Shown here: in pieces, positions 22,758-31,354 of the stretch
Numbering within the stretch: the first letter of the stretch is position 1
Layout of the letters: each line of letters opens with the position of its first letter
Origin: Kitasatospora sp. NBC_01250
Lineage (GTDB): Bacteria; Actinomycetota; Actinomycetes; Streptomycetales; Streptomycetaceae
DNA length: 64,000 bases
NCBI RefSeq assembly: GCF_036226465.1
Contig: NZ_CP108476.1
Span: 3,844,001 to 3,908,000 of the forward strand
Direction: 5' to 3'
The notes under the pieces: generated by a model
Told to the model about the DNA's origin: nothing
Database searches by the model: none
The model's input: only the letters and a program-made list of their open reading frames with translations
Translations under genes and position numbers: made by a program

Positions 22758-23969
22758 TCACAACGGGTGCGCGTCCGGCAACGGCCGCCGTTCCAGGGCC
22801 GCGGCCATGACGTCCGGAAAGGCGTCCGGGGTGCAGGCGAAGGCCGGGACGCCGAGCGCGGCCAGCGCGGCGGCGTGCGCGTGGTCGTGGGCGGGAGTGC
22901 CCTCGTCGCTGAGCGCGAGCAGCGCGAGGAACTGGACGCCGGCGGCCTTCATCGCGGCCACCCGGCGCAGCATCCGCTCGCGGATGCCGCCCTCGTGGAG
23001 ATCACTGATCAGGACGACCACGGTGTCAGCCGGACGAGTGATCTTCGACTCGCAGTAGGCCAGCGCGCGGTTGATGTCGGTGCCGCCGCCGAGCTGAGTG
23101 GCGAACAGGACGTCCACCGGATCGCTCAGTTGTTCGGTCAGATCGACCACCGAGGTGTCGAACACCACCAGCCGGGTGTCCAGGGTGCGCATCGAGGCGA
23201 GCACCGCGCCGAAGACCGCGCTGTGCACCACGGAGGCGGCCATCGAACCCGACTGGTCGACGCAGAGGATCACCTCCTTCTTCGTCGCACGCTGTGCACG
23301 GGCGTGGCCGACCAGGCGCTCGGGGATCACCGTGCGCTGCTCGGGGAGGTAGTGCCGCAGGTTCACCCGGATGGTGCGGTCCCAGTCGATGTCACGGTGG
23401 CGCGGGCGGTCGACCCGCGCGCCGCGGTCCAGCGCGCCGCCCAGCGTGGCCCGGGTCCGGTCGGCCAGCCGGCGCTCCAGTTCGGCGACCACCCGGGCGA
23501 CCACGAGGCGGGCGGTCTCCCGGGTGGTCTCGGGCAGCGCGTGCCTGAGCGAGAGCAGCGTGCCCACCAGGTGCACGTCCGGCTCGACGGCGGCCAGCAT
23601 CTCCGGTTCGAGCAGCAGCCGGGTCAGGCCCAGGCGGGAGATCGCGTCCTGCTGCATCAGCTGGACCACGGAGGTCGGGAAGTAGCGGCGGATGTCGCCC
23701 AGCCAGCGGGCCACCTGCGGGGCGCTGCCGCCCAGCCCCGCCGAGCGGCCCGGCGTCCGGGCGCCGTCCGCCTGGTCCGGCGCACCGCGGTAGAGGGCGG
23801 TGAGCACCCGGTCGATCGAAGCGTCGCGGCCGGTCAGGCGCCCCCCGCGCGCCGCGCCCCAGGGCTCGCCGCCGAGCACCAGGCGCCAGCGGCGCAGGCG
23901 TTCCTGTTCCGGGTCGTGCTCCGGATCGGGTTCCGGATCCTGCTCCCGGGCCTGCTCACTGGTCGTCAC
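22758..23969 (-). CDS. vWA-domain protein of the MoxR/DUF5682 system
   Basis: 403 residues. The N-terminal half is helical and charged, opening with an E/D/P-rich tail. The C-terminal half is a von Willebrand factor A domain with a complete metal-binding MIDAS: VDQSGSMAAS (DxSxS), the Thr in QLGGGTDINRAL, and the Asp in ISDLHEGG. Such vWA proteins are adaptors that a MoxR ATPase remodels or loads. The GTG at 23969 overlaps the DUF5682 stop (GTGA), with AGGAG upstream, so it is coupled as the third gene of the leftward operon. It ends 229 bp before the sucC start. Confidence 0.88.
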   Translation of the reverse strand: MTTSEQAREQDPEPDPEHDPEQERLRRWRLVLGGEPWGAARGGRLTGRDASIDRVLTALYRGAPDQADGARTPGRSAGLGGSAPQVARWLGDIRRYFPTSVVQLMQQDAISRLGLTRLLLEPEMLAAVEPDVHLVGTLLSLRHALPETTRETARLVVARVVAELERRLADRTRATLGGALDRGARVDRPRHRDIDWDRTIRVNLRHYLPEQRTVIPERLVGHARAQRATKKEVILCVDQSGSMAASVVHSAVFGAVLASMRTLDTRLVVFDTSVVDLTEQLSDPVDVLFATQLGGGTDINRALAYCESKITRPADTVVVLISDLHEGGIRERMLRRVAAMKAAGVQFLALLALSDEGTPAHDHAHAAALAALGVPAFACTPDAFPDVMAAALERRPLPDAHPL

Positions 23970-26503
23970 GCGGCGCTCCTGCGGTCGGACTGACGGGGGA
24001 TCCACGGGCGGGCGCCGGCCGGCGGCGGCTCGGGCGAGGGGTGGCGGCCGAGCAGGCGCAGCACGGTGGGCAGCGCCGCGTCGGCGCGGGCCTGGTCCAG
24101 CGGCTGCTCCGGCGAGCCGGACGGGCCGCCGGCGCCGCCGGCCGGGCGGCCGGTGGCGACCCGGGAGGCGACGGTGCGCAGCACCCCCGCCTCCACCGCC
24201 GCGAAGGTGCGGCGCAGCAGCGGCAACAGGTCGACGAAGGCGTCGGCGGGGACCTCGGCCAGCCAGCCGTCCAGCAGCGCGAGCAGCTGCGGGTCGTGCA
24301 GCAGCAGGGCGCCGCCGCCGGACAGGAAGCCCTCGATCCAGCCGGCCGCGTCGGCAGGCGCGCTCGCGGTGGAGAGCGCCAGCCGCAGCCGGCGGGCGGC
24401 CTCGGCGGCGTCGAGCCGGCCGTCGTCCAGCAGCAGCCGCACGGCCCGCCCGCGCAGCAGGCCCGGGACGGCGCCGCCGCGCCCCGCGGCGCCGGCTGCG
24501 CGGGCCCGCGGTTCGCGCCGGGCGAGCGCGTCGAGGGCCCTGGTCCAGCGCTCGGCCAGGGCGGCGGAGGCGGTACTCGGGGGCGCCGCGGCCAACGCGT
24601 GTGCCGGGCCGGCCGCCGCGGGGGCCGGGGCCGACACGGCTGCCGGGGCCGACGCGGCTGCGCCGGTGCGCCGCTCCAGCAGCTTGATCGCGCCGTGCAC
24701 CGCGTCCAGCCGGGCACGCATCGCGGCGGCGCCCTCGGCGTCCAGCCCGGCGCAGGCGGGCGGCAGGCCGACGCAGATCCGGTCGGCCAGGCCGTGCGCG
24801 ACGCCCTCCAGCGCGCCGCCGTCGGTGCCGCGCACATCGCCGTAGCGCAGCGCCCGGACCAGCGCGGGCAGTGCCTCGGTGAGCCGGGCCGTGTCGCTGT
24901 CCAGCGCGGCCCGGTCGGCCAGCGCGCGCATCACCGCGGGCAGCGCGGCGGGCAGCTGGGCCACCAGGCACTGCTCGGCCAGCCGGGTGAGCGCGGGCAG
25001 GTCCGCCGCCCGGCCCGCCGCGGCCGCCACCTTGGCGGTGGCGGCCTCCTCGACGGTGCTGCCCCACTGCGCGGCCTCGACCACCCGGACCGCGAACTCC
25101 GGTTCGTAGCAAAGCCGCCAGCTCTCCCGGAAGGTTCCGGTGGAGTTGGCGGCGGAGCGGGCCCCGGTCCCCCAGTCGATGCCGAGCAGCCGCAGCCGGT
25201 GCAGCAGCCGCGAGCGGCCGGCGTCCAGCTCCTTGCGCAGGTCCAGGGTGAGCTCGCGGGCGGCGTCGGCCGGCTTGAGCCGCAGGGTGCGCTGCAGCCG
25301 GGTCAGATCGCGTTGCAGCGGCACGGTGGGCGCGGCGGCCGGCACCCGGCCGAGCGCCTCGCCGACCACCAGCTGCTCGCGCACCAGCGCGAGCGCGACC
25401 TCCGAGCCGTCGCACAGCACCGCGCGCACCGCGTCCAGCGACTCGGCGAGCCCGGGTGCCGGGCGACCGCGCACGGCGGCCAGCGTCTCGGCGAGCCGGA
25501 CCGCCTCGATGACGTGCGCCGGGGAGACCGGGTGGTCCTGGGCCCGCAGCAGCTCGGCGGCCCGGGTCAGCCAGCGGGCCATGCCGGTGCCGCCCGCCGC
25601 GGGCCCGGGGTTGTCGAACAGGTGCTGGTACCAGCCGGGCGACTCGATGCCGGCGCCGTAGCCGGTGCGCTGGGCGAGCCGGCGGTGCGTCCACGGCACC
25701 CAGGTGATCTCGGTCTTCAGCTTCTTCGGCAGGCCCGCCAGCAACGCCCGGTCGGCGCTCGCCGCGGGCTGCGCGGCGAGCGCCGGTACGTGCCAGGCGC
25801 CGCAGACCACGGCGATCCGGCGGTGACCGGCCCGCCGGGCGGCCCGGATCTGCTGGCGCATGTACGCCTCGCGCAGCTCGTCGCGCCGCCCGGCGGCGCA
25901 GGCGCCGGGCCGCCCGCCGAAGCGGGCGGCCCGGCCGGCCGGCTGCCCTTCGGGGCGCACCCCGGGCGAGCCCGGGGTGCCGACCTCGGGGTCGCGCAGC
26001 TCGGCCATCGCCGCCGCCACCGCCGCGAACGGCGCCAGCGGGTCGGCGCCCGGGTGGCGGTGCTCCACCACGTCCTCCCACCAGGCCTCCGGGTCCCCGT
26101 TCCCGGCGGCCGCGGCGAGCACGGCGACGGGGTCGACCGCGGGCTCCTCGCCGTCCTCGGGCGTCCGGCCGGTGGCCCGCAGGGCGAAGGAGCTGCCGGC
26201 CGGCAGGTCGATGAACCGGACCGGAACCCCGGCCGCCAGCGCGTGCCGGATCGCGACCCACTCGGGCGAGAAGCCGGCGAAGGGCCAGAAGGCCGCGCGG
26301 GCCGGGTCCTCGACCGCGTGCGCGAGCAGCGCGACCGGCGGGACCATCTCCGGGTCGGCCGCCAGGGCGATGATCGGGTCCGCCTCCGGCGGTCCCTCGA
26401 TCAGCACCGCATCCGGCTCCAGCGCACGCAGGGCCGCACCCACCGCGCGGGCCGAACCCGGTCCGTGGTGGCGCACACCCAGCAGAGTCAGCTCACCAGT
26501 CAT
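23966..26503 (-). CDS. DUF5682 protein, TraB/EreA/TIKI-like N-terminal motifs
   Basis: 845 residues. The start reads LTLLGVRHHGPGSARAVGAA followed by LEPDAVLIEGPPEAD. Near residues 234-238 there is VVCGAWHVPAL. A GxxxH-like motif, a PDxVxxE stretch and a later GxxH hydrophobic-strand motif are the hallmark of the TraB/ChaN/EreA/TIKI fold, many of whose members are metal-dependent hydrolases. I therefore suspect an enzymatic N-terminus. The rest is Ala/Leu-rich helical repeat-like sequence. The ATG at 26503 follows GGGGGAG. It sits 144 bp after the MoxR gene and overlaps the vWA gene by 4 bases. No substrate can be inferred. Confidence 0.83.
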   Translation of the reverse strand: MTGELTLLGVRHHGPGSARAVGAALRALEPDAVLIEGPPEADPIIALAADPEMVPPVALLAHAVEDPARAAFWPFAGFSPEWVAIRHALAAGVPVRFIDLPAGSSFALRATGRTPEDGEEPAVDPVAVLAAAAGNGDPEAWWEDVVEHRHPGADPLAPFAAVAAAMAELRDPEVGTPGSPGVRPEGQPAGRAARFGGRPGACAAGRRDELREAYMRQQIRAARRAGHRRIAVVCGAWHVPALAAQPAASADRALLAGLPKKLKTEITWVPWTHRRLAQRTGYGAGIESPGWYQHLFDNPGPAAGGTGMARWLTRAAELLRAQDHPVSPAHVIEAVRLAETLAAVRGRPAPGLAESLDAVRAVLCDGSEVALALVREQLVVGEALGRVPAAAPTVPLQRDLTRLQRTLRLKPADAARELTLDLRKELDAGRSRLLHRLRLLGIDWGTGARSAANSTGTFRESWRLCYEPEFAVRVVEAAQWGSTVEEAATAKVAAAAGRAADLPALTRLAEQCLVAQLPAALPAVMRALADRAALDSDTARLTEALPALVRALRYGDVRGTDGGALEGVAHGLADRICVGLPPACAGLDAEGAAAMRARLDAVHGAIKLLERRTGAAASAPAAVSAPAPAAAGPAHALAAAPPSTASAALAERWTRALDALARREPRARAAGAAGRGGAVPGLLRGRAVRLLLDDGRLDAAEAARRLRLALSTASAPADAAGWIEGFLSGGGALLLHDPQLLALLDGWLAEVPADAFVDLLPLLRRTFAAVEAGVLRTVASRVATGRPAGGAGGPSGSPEQPLDQARADAALPTVLRLLGRHPSPEPPPAGARPWIPRQSDRRSAA

Positions 26504-26647
26504 GTCGCTCCCCCTTGTTCCGTTCCTGGTGTCCGTGCGGGACTTGCGGTCGTTCACGTCGTTCAGGTCGGTCGATCCGTTCTGCTCCGGTCCGGCCGTA
26601 CGGCTCGGTCAGTTCGTCCAACTCCTTTTCTTCTCAGGGATGTTCAT

Positions 26648-27751
26648 TCATCCGGCCAGTTCGCGGGCGGCCCGGTAGAAGTCCTGCCAGCCGTCCCGCT
26701 CGCGCAGCACGCCCTCCACGTACTCCCCCCACACCACCTGGTCGCCGACCGGGTCGCGCACCACCGCCCCGAGCACCCCGGCCGCCACCTCGCCCGCCCG
26801 CAGCACGCCGTCGCCGAAGTGAGCGGCGAGCGCGAGGCCTGCGGTGACCACCGAGATGGCCTCGGCGGTGGAGAGGGTGCCGGTCGGACTCTTGACCTTG
26901 GTCCGGCCGTCGACGGTGACGCCGTCGCGCAGTTCGCGAAAGACCGTCACCACCCGACGGATCTCCTGCGCACCGCCCGGCAGCTCGGGCAGCTCCAGCG
27001 CGCGGCCGAGCTGCCCGACCCGCCGCTCGACGATCCCGACCTCCTCGTCGAGCGTCGCCGGCAGCGGAAGGACCACCGTGTTGAAACGGCGGCGCAGCGC
27101 ACTGGAGAGTTCGTTGACCCCGCGGTCGCGATCGTTGGCGGTGGCGATCAGGTTGAACCCGCGGACAGCCTGAGTCTCCCCGTTCAACTCCGGTATCGGC
27201 AACGTCTTTTCGGAGAGCACGGTGATCAGGCTGTCCTGCACGTCGGCCGGGATCCGGGTGAGTTCCTCGACCCGGGCGATCTTGCCCCCGGCCATCGCCC
27301 GCAGCACCGGCGAGGGCACCAGCGCCGCCCGGCTGGGACCGTTCGCGAGCAGCTGCGCGTAGTTCCAGCCGTACCGCACGGCCTCCTCGCCCGTGCCCGC
27401 GGTGCCCTGCACCAGCAGCGTCGAGTCGCCGCTGACCGCCGCCGCCAGGTGCTCGGAGACCCAGGTCTTGGCGGTGCCGGGCACCCCGAGCAGCAGCAGC
27501 GCCCGGTCGGTGGCCAGCGTGCTGACCGCGACCTCCACGATCCGCCGCGGACCGACGTACTTGGGCGTGATCACGGTGCCGTCCGGCAGCTCGCCGCCCA
27601 GCAGATAGGTGGCCACCGCCCACGGCGACAGCCGCCAGCCGGCCGGCCGGGGCCGCTCGTCCTGCGCGGCCAGCGCCGCCAGCTCACCGGCGAATGCCTC
27701 CTCGGCGTGCGCCCGCAGGACCTCGGCGGTGCTCTCGGTAGGGGTGGTCAT
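26648..27751 (-). CDS. MoxR-family AAA+ ATPase
   Basis: 367 residues. Walker A is LLGVPGTAKTW. Sensor 1 and arginine-finger region is FNLIATANDRDRGVNELSSALRRRF. The Walker B strand is unusual: KIARVEELTRIP, with EE where most MoxR proteins have DE after hydrophobic residues. MoxR ATPases act as chaperone-like remodelers of vWA partners; the vWA gene is two genes downstream. The ATG at 27751 follows GAAGGAG with a 5-base spacer. It is the first gene of the leftward operon, about 110 nt downstream of a predicted DNA-damage promoter. Confidence 0.92.
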   Translation of the reverse strand: MTTPTESTAEVLRAHAEEAFAGELAALAAQDERPRPAGWRLSPWAVATYLLGGELPDGTVITPKYVGPRRIVEVAVSTLATDRALLLLGVPGTAKTWVSEHLAAAVSGDSTLLVQGTAGTGEEAVRYGWNYAQLLANGPSRAALVPSPVLRAMAGGKIARVEELTRIPADVQDSLITVLSEKTLPIPELNGETQAVRGFNLIATANDRDRGVNELSSALRRRFNTVVLPLPATLDEEVGIVERRVGQLGRALELPELPGGAQEIRRVVTVFRELRDGVTVDGRTKVKSPTGTLSTAEAISVVTAGLALAAHFGDGVLRAGEVAAGVLGAVVRDPVGDQVVWGEYVEGVLRERDGWQDFYRAARELAG

Positions 27752-27870
27752 CGGGGCTCCTTCGGATCGCCCGTCCCAGGGCACGGCGATGCCCGGGACG
27801 GTGGGGTGATGGGGAGCGTCGGCTCGGCTCGCAGGCCCGGGATCGACCTCCCGTCCGACCTGCGAGAACC

Positions 27871-27893
27871 ACTCTGCCGTACGCCACTGACAA
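27871..27893 (-). promoter_or_regulatory. RecA-NDp / PafBC-type promoter candidate for the MoxR operon
   Basis: Reading leftward: TTGTCAGTG, then 8 bases (GCGTACGG), then CAGAGT. The upstream nonamer is a perfect match to TTGTCRGTG; the -10 (TAnnnT) matches except for C at its first base. The spacing is exact. Predicted transcription start is near 27864. Confidence 0.7.
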
Positions 27894-27924
27894 TCCGGCG
27901 GGCACGATCGGCGCGCCTGAACCC

Positions 27925-27947
27925 CTGTCAGTCCCCCGTCCTAGCGT
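27925..27947 (+). promoter_or_regulatory. RecA-NDp / PafBC-type promoter candidate for the SWIM operon, leaderless
   Basis: CTGTCAGTC, 8 bases (CCCCGTCC), then TAGCGT. The -10 fits TAnnnT fully; the nonamer differs from TTGTCRGTG at its first and last bases. Seven bases separate the -10 from the ATG at 27955, which implies a leaderless mRNA. Confidence 0.65.
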
Positions 27948-27954
27948 TCGCGTC

Positions 27955-29256
27955 ATGGAGGAACGCTGGAGCACCGAACACGTCCTGTCCCTCGCATCCG
28001 ACGCGGCCGCGCGCGCGGCGGGCGGCAGGCTCTCCTCCCCCGCCGCCTGGTCGCGGACCGGGTGCGGGCAGGGGGCGCTCTGGGGGCTGTGCCAGGGCAG
28101 CGGGAGCGCGCCGTACCGGACGGTGGTCGAGTTCTCCACGCCTGCGTACCAGTGCAGTTGCCCCAGCCGGACCCTCCCGTGCAAGCACGCGCTGGGCCTG
28201 CTCCTGCTGTGGAGCGGTGACCGGGCGGCGGTGCCGGCCGGGGCCGAGCCGGCCGACTGGGCCGCCCGGTGGCTGGCCGGGCGCCGGCGGCGGGCCGAGC
28301 CCACCGCGGCTCCCGCCGACCCCGTCGCCGCGCGGCGGCGCGCCGACCGGCGGGCGGCCCGAGTCGCCGCCGGCGCGGCCGAGTTGCGGCTACGACTGGC
28401 CGACCGGGTGCGGCGCGGACTGGCCGACCCGGGCGCCGCCGCGGGCGGCTGGGCGGAGGTCGCGGCCCGGATGGTGGACGCCCAGGCTCCCGGACTCGCC
28501 TCCTGCGCAGCGGAGTTGGACCGCCTCCCGGCCGACGGGCAGCTCGCCGGCCACGCCCTGCTGTACCTGCTCGCCACCGCCTGCGAGCGGATCGGCGAGC
28601 TGCCCGAGCCGCTGGCCCACACCGTGCGCGCCCGGGTCGGCTTCACCGTCGACAGCGCCGAGCTGCTGGCCGGCCCCACCGTGCGCGACCACTGGCTGGT
28701 CCTCGGCAGCCGCGACAGCACCGACGGCCCGCTGACCACCCGCCGCCTGTGGCTGCGCGGCGCCAAGACCGGCCGATCGGCCCTGCTGCTCTCCTACGGC
28801 CGCCCCGGCCAGGCCCCCGAACCGACCTTGCCCACCGGCTGGTTGCTGGAAGCGGAGCTGGCCTTCCACCCGGGCGCCCGGCCGCTGCGCGCCGTCCTCG
28901 GCCCCCGGCACGGCGCCCCCGGCCCCACGCCCGGCGCGCCGCCGGCCGAGCCGGTGTCCGCTGCCCTCGCCCACTACGGGGAGGCCGTCGCCGCGGACCC
29001 CTGGACGGAGTCCTGGCCCGTGGTGCTGCGCGACGTACGGCCCATCGCCACCGCCGACGGCTGGCAGTTGACGGACCATCAGCATGCCCTGCCCCTGCAC
29101 GCCACCCCCGAGCAGGCGCTCTGGCGGCTGGCCGCGGTCTCCGGCGGCCGTCCGGTGACGGTCTTCGGCGAGTGCGACCACCGCGGGTTCACCCCGGTGA
29201 CGGTCTGGGACGAGCAGGGCCGCACCACCGGCCTGACCACGGGAGGAGCCGCATGA
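27955..29256 (+). CDS. SWIM zinc-finger protein
   Basis: 433 residues. A SWIM zinc finger lies near residues 62-80: YQCSCPSRTLPCKHALGL, the CxCxnCxH pattern that binds one zinc and contacts DNA or protein. The remaining three quarters is Ala/Arg/Leu-rich, with no named domain. There is no ribosome site before the ATG, consistent with leaderless translation from the promoter candidate just upstream. Its stop overlaps the DUF5691 start (ATGA). SWIM and DUF5691 genes next to MoxR-vWA genes recur in actinomycetes, which suggests one pathway. Confidence 0.88.
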   Translation: MEERWSTEHVLSLASDAAARAAGGRLSSPAAWSRTGCGQGALWGLCQGSGSAPYRTVVEFSTPAYQCSCPSRTLPCKHALGLLLLWSGDRAAVPAGAEPADWAARWLAGRRRRAEPTAAPADPVAARRRADRRAARVAAGAAELRLRLADRVRRGLADPGAAAGGWAEVAARMVDAQAPGLASCAAELDRLPADGQLAGHALLYLLATACERIGELPEPLAHTVRARVGFTVDSAELLAGPTVRDHWLVLGSRDSTDGPLTTRRLWLRGAKTGRSALLLSYGRPGQAPEPTLPTGWLLEAELAFHPGARPLRAVLGPRHGAPGPTPGAPPAEPVSAALAHYGEAVAADPWTESWPVVLRDVRPIATADGWQLTDHQHALPLHATPEQALWRLAAVSGGRPVTVFGECDHRGFTPVTVWDEQGRTTGLTTGGAA

Positions 29257-30848
29257 GCACCGACTACTGGGACCAGCTGCAGAGCGCCGCCCTGCTGGGC
29301 ACCGACCGCCGCCCGCTGCCCGAGCCGGACGGCTCGCCCGCCCTGCAGGCCGCCGCCGCGGGCGTGGACCGGACCGACCCGGCCACCGCCCTGCTGGAGC
29401 TGGCCGCGCTGACCGCCGTCCGGCGCCGGGCGGGGCTGCTCCCGCTGCCCGCCCCGGCGCCGGAACCCCCGGCCGGGGACGACGAGCGCCCCGAACTGCC
29501 CGCCGCGGCGGGCCGCCGGCTCGCCGTGCTGCTGGCCGGCCGGGCCGCCGGCACCACCACCCAGCCCAATCTCGCCGAACTGCTGCCGCAGTGGCTCTCC
29601 CTGGCCCGCGAGCGCGGCTACCGCCCGCCCGCCGCCCAGGTCCCGGCGCTGCTGGAGGCCGCCCGGGCCCGCGGCGAACTGCGCGGTGACGCGGTGGCGC
29701 TGGCCGGTCCGCTCGGCCGCTGGCTGGCCGAGCGGAACCCGCAGTGGCGCTACGTGCTGCGCACCGCGGGCGCCGAGGGGCCCACCGGGACGGACCTCGT
29801 CTGGCAGCAGGGCCTCTTCGCCGAGCGGGTCACCCACCTGACCAGGGTGCGCCGCCGGGATCCGGCCGCCGCGCTCGCGCTGCTCGCCGGCACCTGGCCG
29901 AGCGAACGGGCCGAGGACCGGCTGCTCTTCCTGGACGCCCTGCAGGAGGGCCTCTCGCCGGCCGATGAGCCGTTCCTGGAGGCCGCCCTGACCGACCGCA
30001 GCAGGAACGTCCGCGCCACGGCCGCCGAACTGCTCTCCACCCTGCCCGGCTCCGCGCTCGGCCGGCGGATGGCCGAGCGGGCCCAGGCCGCGGTGCGGCT
30101 GGTCGACGGCGTGCTGCTGGTCACCCCGCCCACCGCCTGCGACGCCGCGATGCAGCACGACGGGATCCCGCCCAAGTCGCCGACCGGGCGCGGCGAGCAG
30201 GCCTGGTGGCTGGGCGAGGTGCTGGCCGCCACGCCGCTCTCCTGCTGGACGCACTCCTTCGGCCTGCCGCCAGGCCGGCTGCTCGCCCTGCCCGTCGCGG
30301 ACGCCCGCACGCAGGTCGGCGCCCACGCCGGACCGGCCGCCGACGGCGGCCCCTGGCGCGACGAGCTGCACGAGGCCTGGGCCCGGGCCGCGGTGCGCCA
30401 GGGCGACGCCTCCTGGGCCCGGGCGCTGCTCGGCCCGCCCCCGCGCCGGGCCGGCTCGCCGGCCGTCGCCGGTGCGCCCGCCCGGCTGCTCGCCGTGCTG
30501 CCGCCGCCCGAGCGGGCCCTGTGGACCGCGGCCTTCCTGCGCACCCACGGCCCCGGCGACGCCTTCCAGCTGCTCGGCGCCTGCGCCACCCCGTGGACCC
30601 CGCCGCTCAGTACCGCCGTGGTGGCGGCCCTGGAACGGGCGGCCACGGCCGGTTCCTACCCGTGGAACCACAGCGGCGTGCTGGGCCTGACGGAACGTTC
30701 GCTCGCACCGGCCACCGCACCAGCGGTCGCCGCGCTGGCCGCCGACGCCGCGCCGGACACCGCCTGGGCGGAGACCTTCGCCCGGCTGGCCGGCACGCTG
30801 CGGTTCCGCGCGGAGATGCTCGCCGAACTCACCGGGGAAGAGATCTGA
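29253..30848 (+). CDS. DUF5691 family protein
   Basis: 531 residues, soluble, Ala/Leu/Arg-rich. The opening (STDYWDQLQSAALLGTDRRP) and a helical-repeat feel in the middle (LTDRSRNVRATAAELLSTLPG, like HEAT repeats) match the DUF5691 family, whose function is unknown. No catalytic motif is evident, so a scaffold role is possible. The ATG has GGGAGGAG upstream and overlaps the SWIM stop by 4 bases. It converges on icmB with only 7 bp between stops. Confidence 0.8.
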   Translation: MSTDYWDQLQSAALLGTDRRPLPEPDGSPALQAAAAGVDRTDPATALLELAALTAVRRRAGLLPLPAPAPEPPAGDDERPELPAAAGRRLAVLLAGRAAGTTTQPNLAELLPQWLSLARERGYRPPAAQVPALLEAARARGELRGDAVALAGPLGRWLAERNPQWRYVLRTAGAEGPTGTDLVWQQGLFAERVTHLTRVRRRDPAAALALLAGTWPSERAEDRLLFLDALQEGLSPADEPFLEAALTDRSRNVRATAAELLSTLPGSALGRRMAERAQAAVRLVDGVLLVTPPTACDAAMQHDGIPPKSPTGRGEQAWWLGEVLAATPLSCWTHSFGLPPGRLLALPVADARTQVGAHAGPAADGGPWRDELHEAWARAAVRQGDASWARALLGPPPRRAGSPAVAGAPARLLAVLPPPERALWTAAFLRTHGPGDAFQLLGACATPWTPPLSTAVVAALERAATAGSYPWNHSGVLGLTERSLAPATAPAVAALAADAAPDTAWAETFARLAGTLRFRAEMLAELTGEEI

Positions 30849-30855
30849 TGGTTCG

Positions 30856-31269
30856 TCAACCAGACTCAGCGGCACCGAGATTGGCCTGCACCCAGGCCAC
30901 CACCTCGCCGGTCGGGGTGCCCGGGGTGAAGATCTCCGCGACGCCCAGCGCCTTCAGCTCGGGGATGTCGGCGGCCGGGATGATGCCGCCGCAGAACACC
31001 GTGATGTCTGCCGCGCCCCGCTCCCGGAGCAGGTCGAGCACCCGGGCGCAGAGCGTCATGTGCGCGCCGGACAGGATCGACAGGCCGATCCCGGCGGCGT
31101 CCTCCTGGATCGCGGTGTCCACCACCTGCTCGGGCGTCTGGTGCAGGCCGGTGTAGATCACCTCCACCCCGGCGTCCCGCAGGGCCCGGGCGATCACCTT
31201 GACACCGCGGTCGTGGCCGTCGAGACCTGGCTTGGCGACCACCACCCGGATCGGGCCCGACCCCACCAT
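30856..31269 (-). CDS. icmB: Cobalamin-binding (B12) small subunit of isobutyryl-CoA mutase
   Basis: 137 residues forming one B12-binding Rossmann domain. The base-off/His-on signature is complete: [10 protein letters not shown] (DxHxxG), then SILSGAH and GGIIP. The closest family I know is the small subunit IcmB, which pairs with a separate large subunit to interconvert isobutyryl-CoA and n-butyryl-CoA. No large-subunit gene is in this window. I start at ATG 31269 because GGAGG is 5 bases upstream; a GTG at 31287 is the alternative. It lies 85 bp downstream of pcrA in the same direction. Confidence 0.88.
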   Translation of the reverse strand: MVGSGPIRVVVAKPGLDGHDRGVKVIARALRDAGVEVIYTGLHQTPEQVVDTAIQEDAAGIGLSILSGAHMTLCARVLDLLRERGAADITVFCGGIIPAADIPELKALGVAEIFTPGTPTGEVVAWVQANLGAAESG

Positions 31270-31354
31270 CTGCGCCTCCAACGTCACCCGGCGACAACCG
31301 ACCTGAGGGGAGGTTAGCGCCGGGTGACGTCCGGACCGTGCGAGGGCGCGCCCG

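Noticed and set aside
22758..26261. A longer reading of the vWA gene through DUF5682
   Set aside because: Upstream of GTG 23969 it is the wrong frame of DUF5682 and has low-complexity sequence; the GTG has a good ribosome site.
24041..28735. A 1564-codon rightward reading across DUF5682, MoxR and the SWIM gene start
   Set aside because: It crosses three well-supported genes and their promoters and has no recognisable domain.
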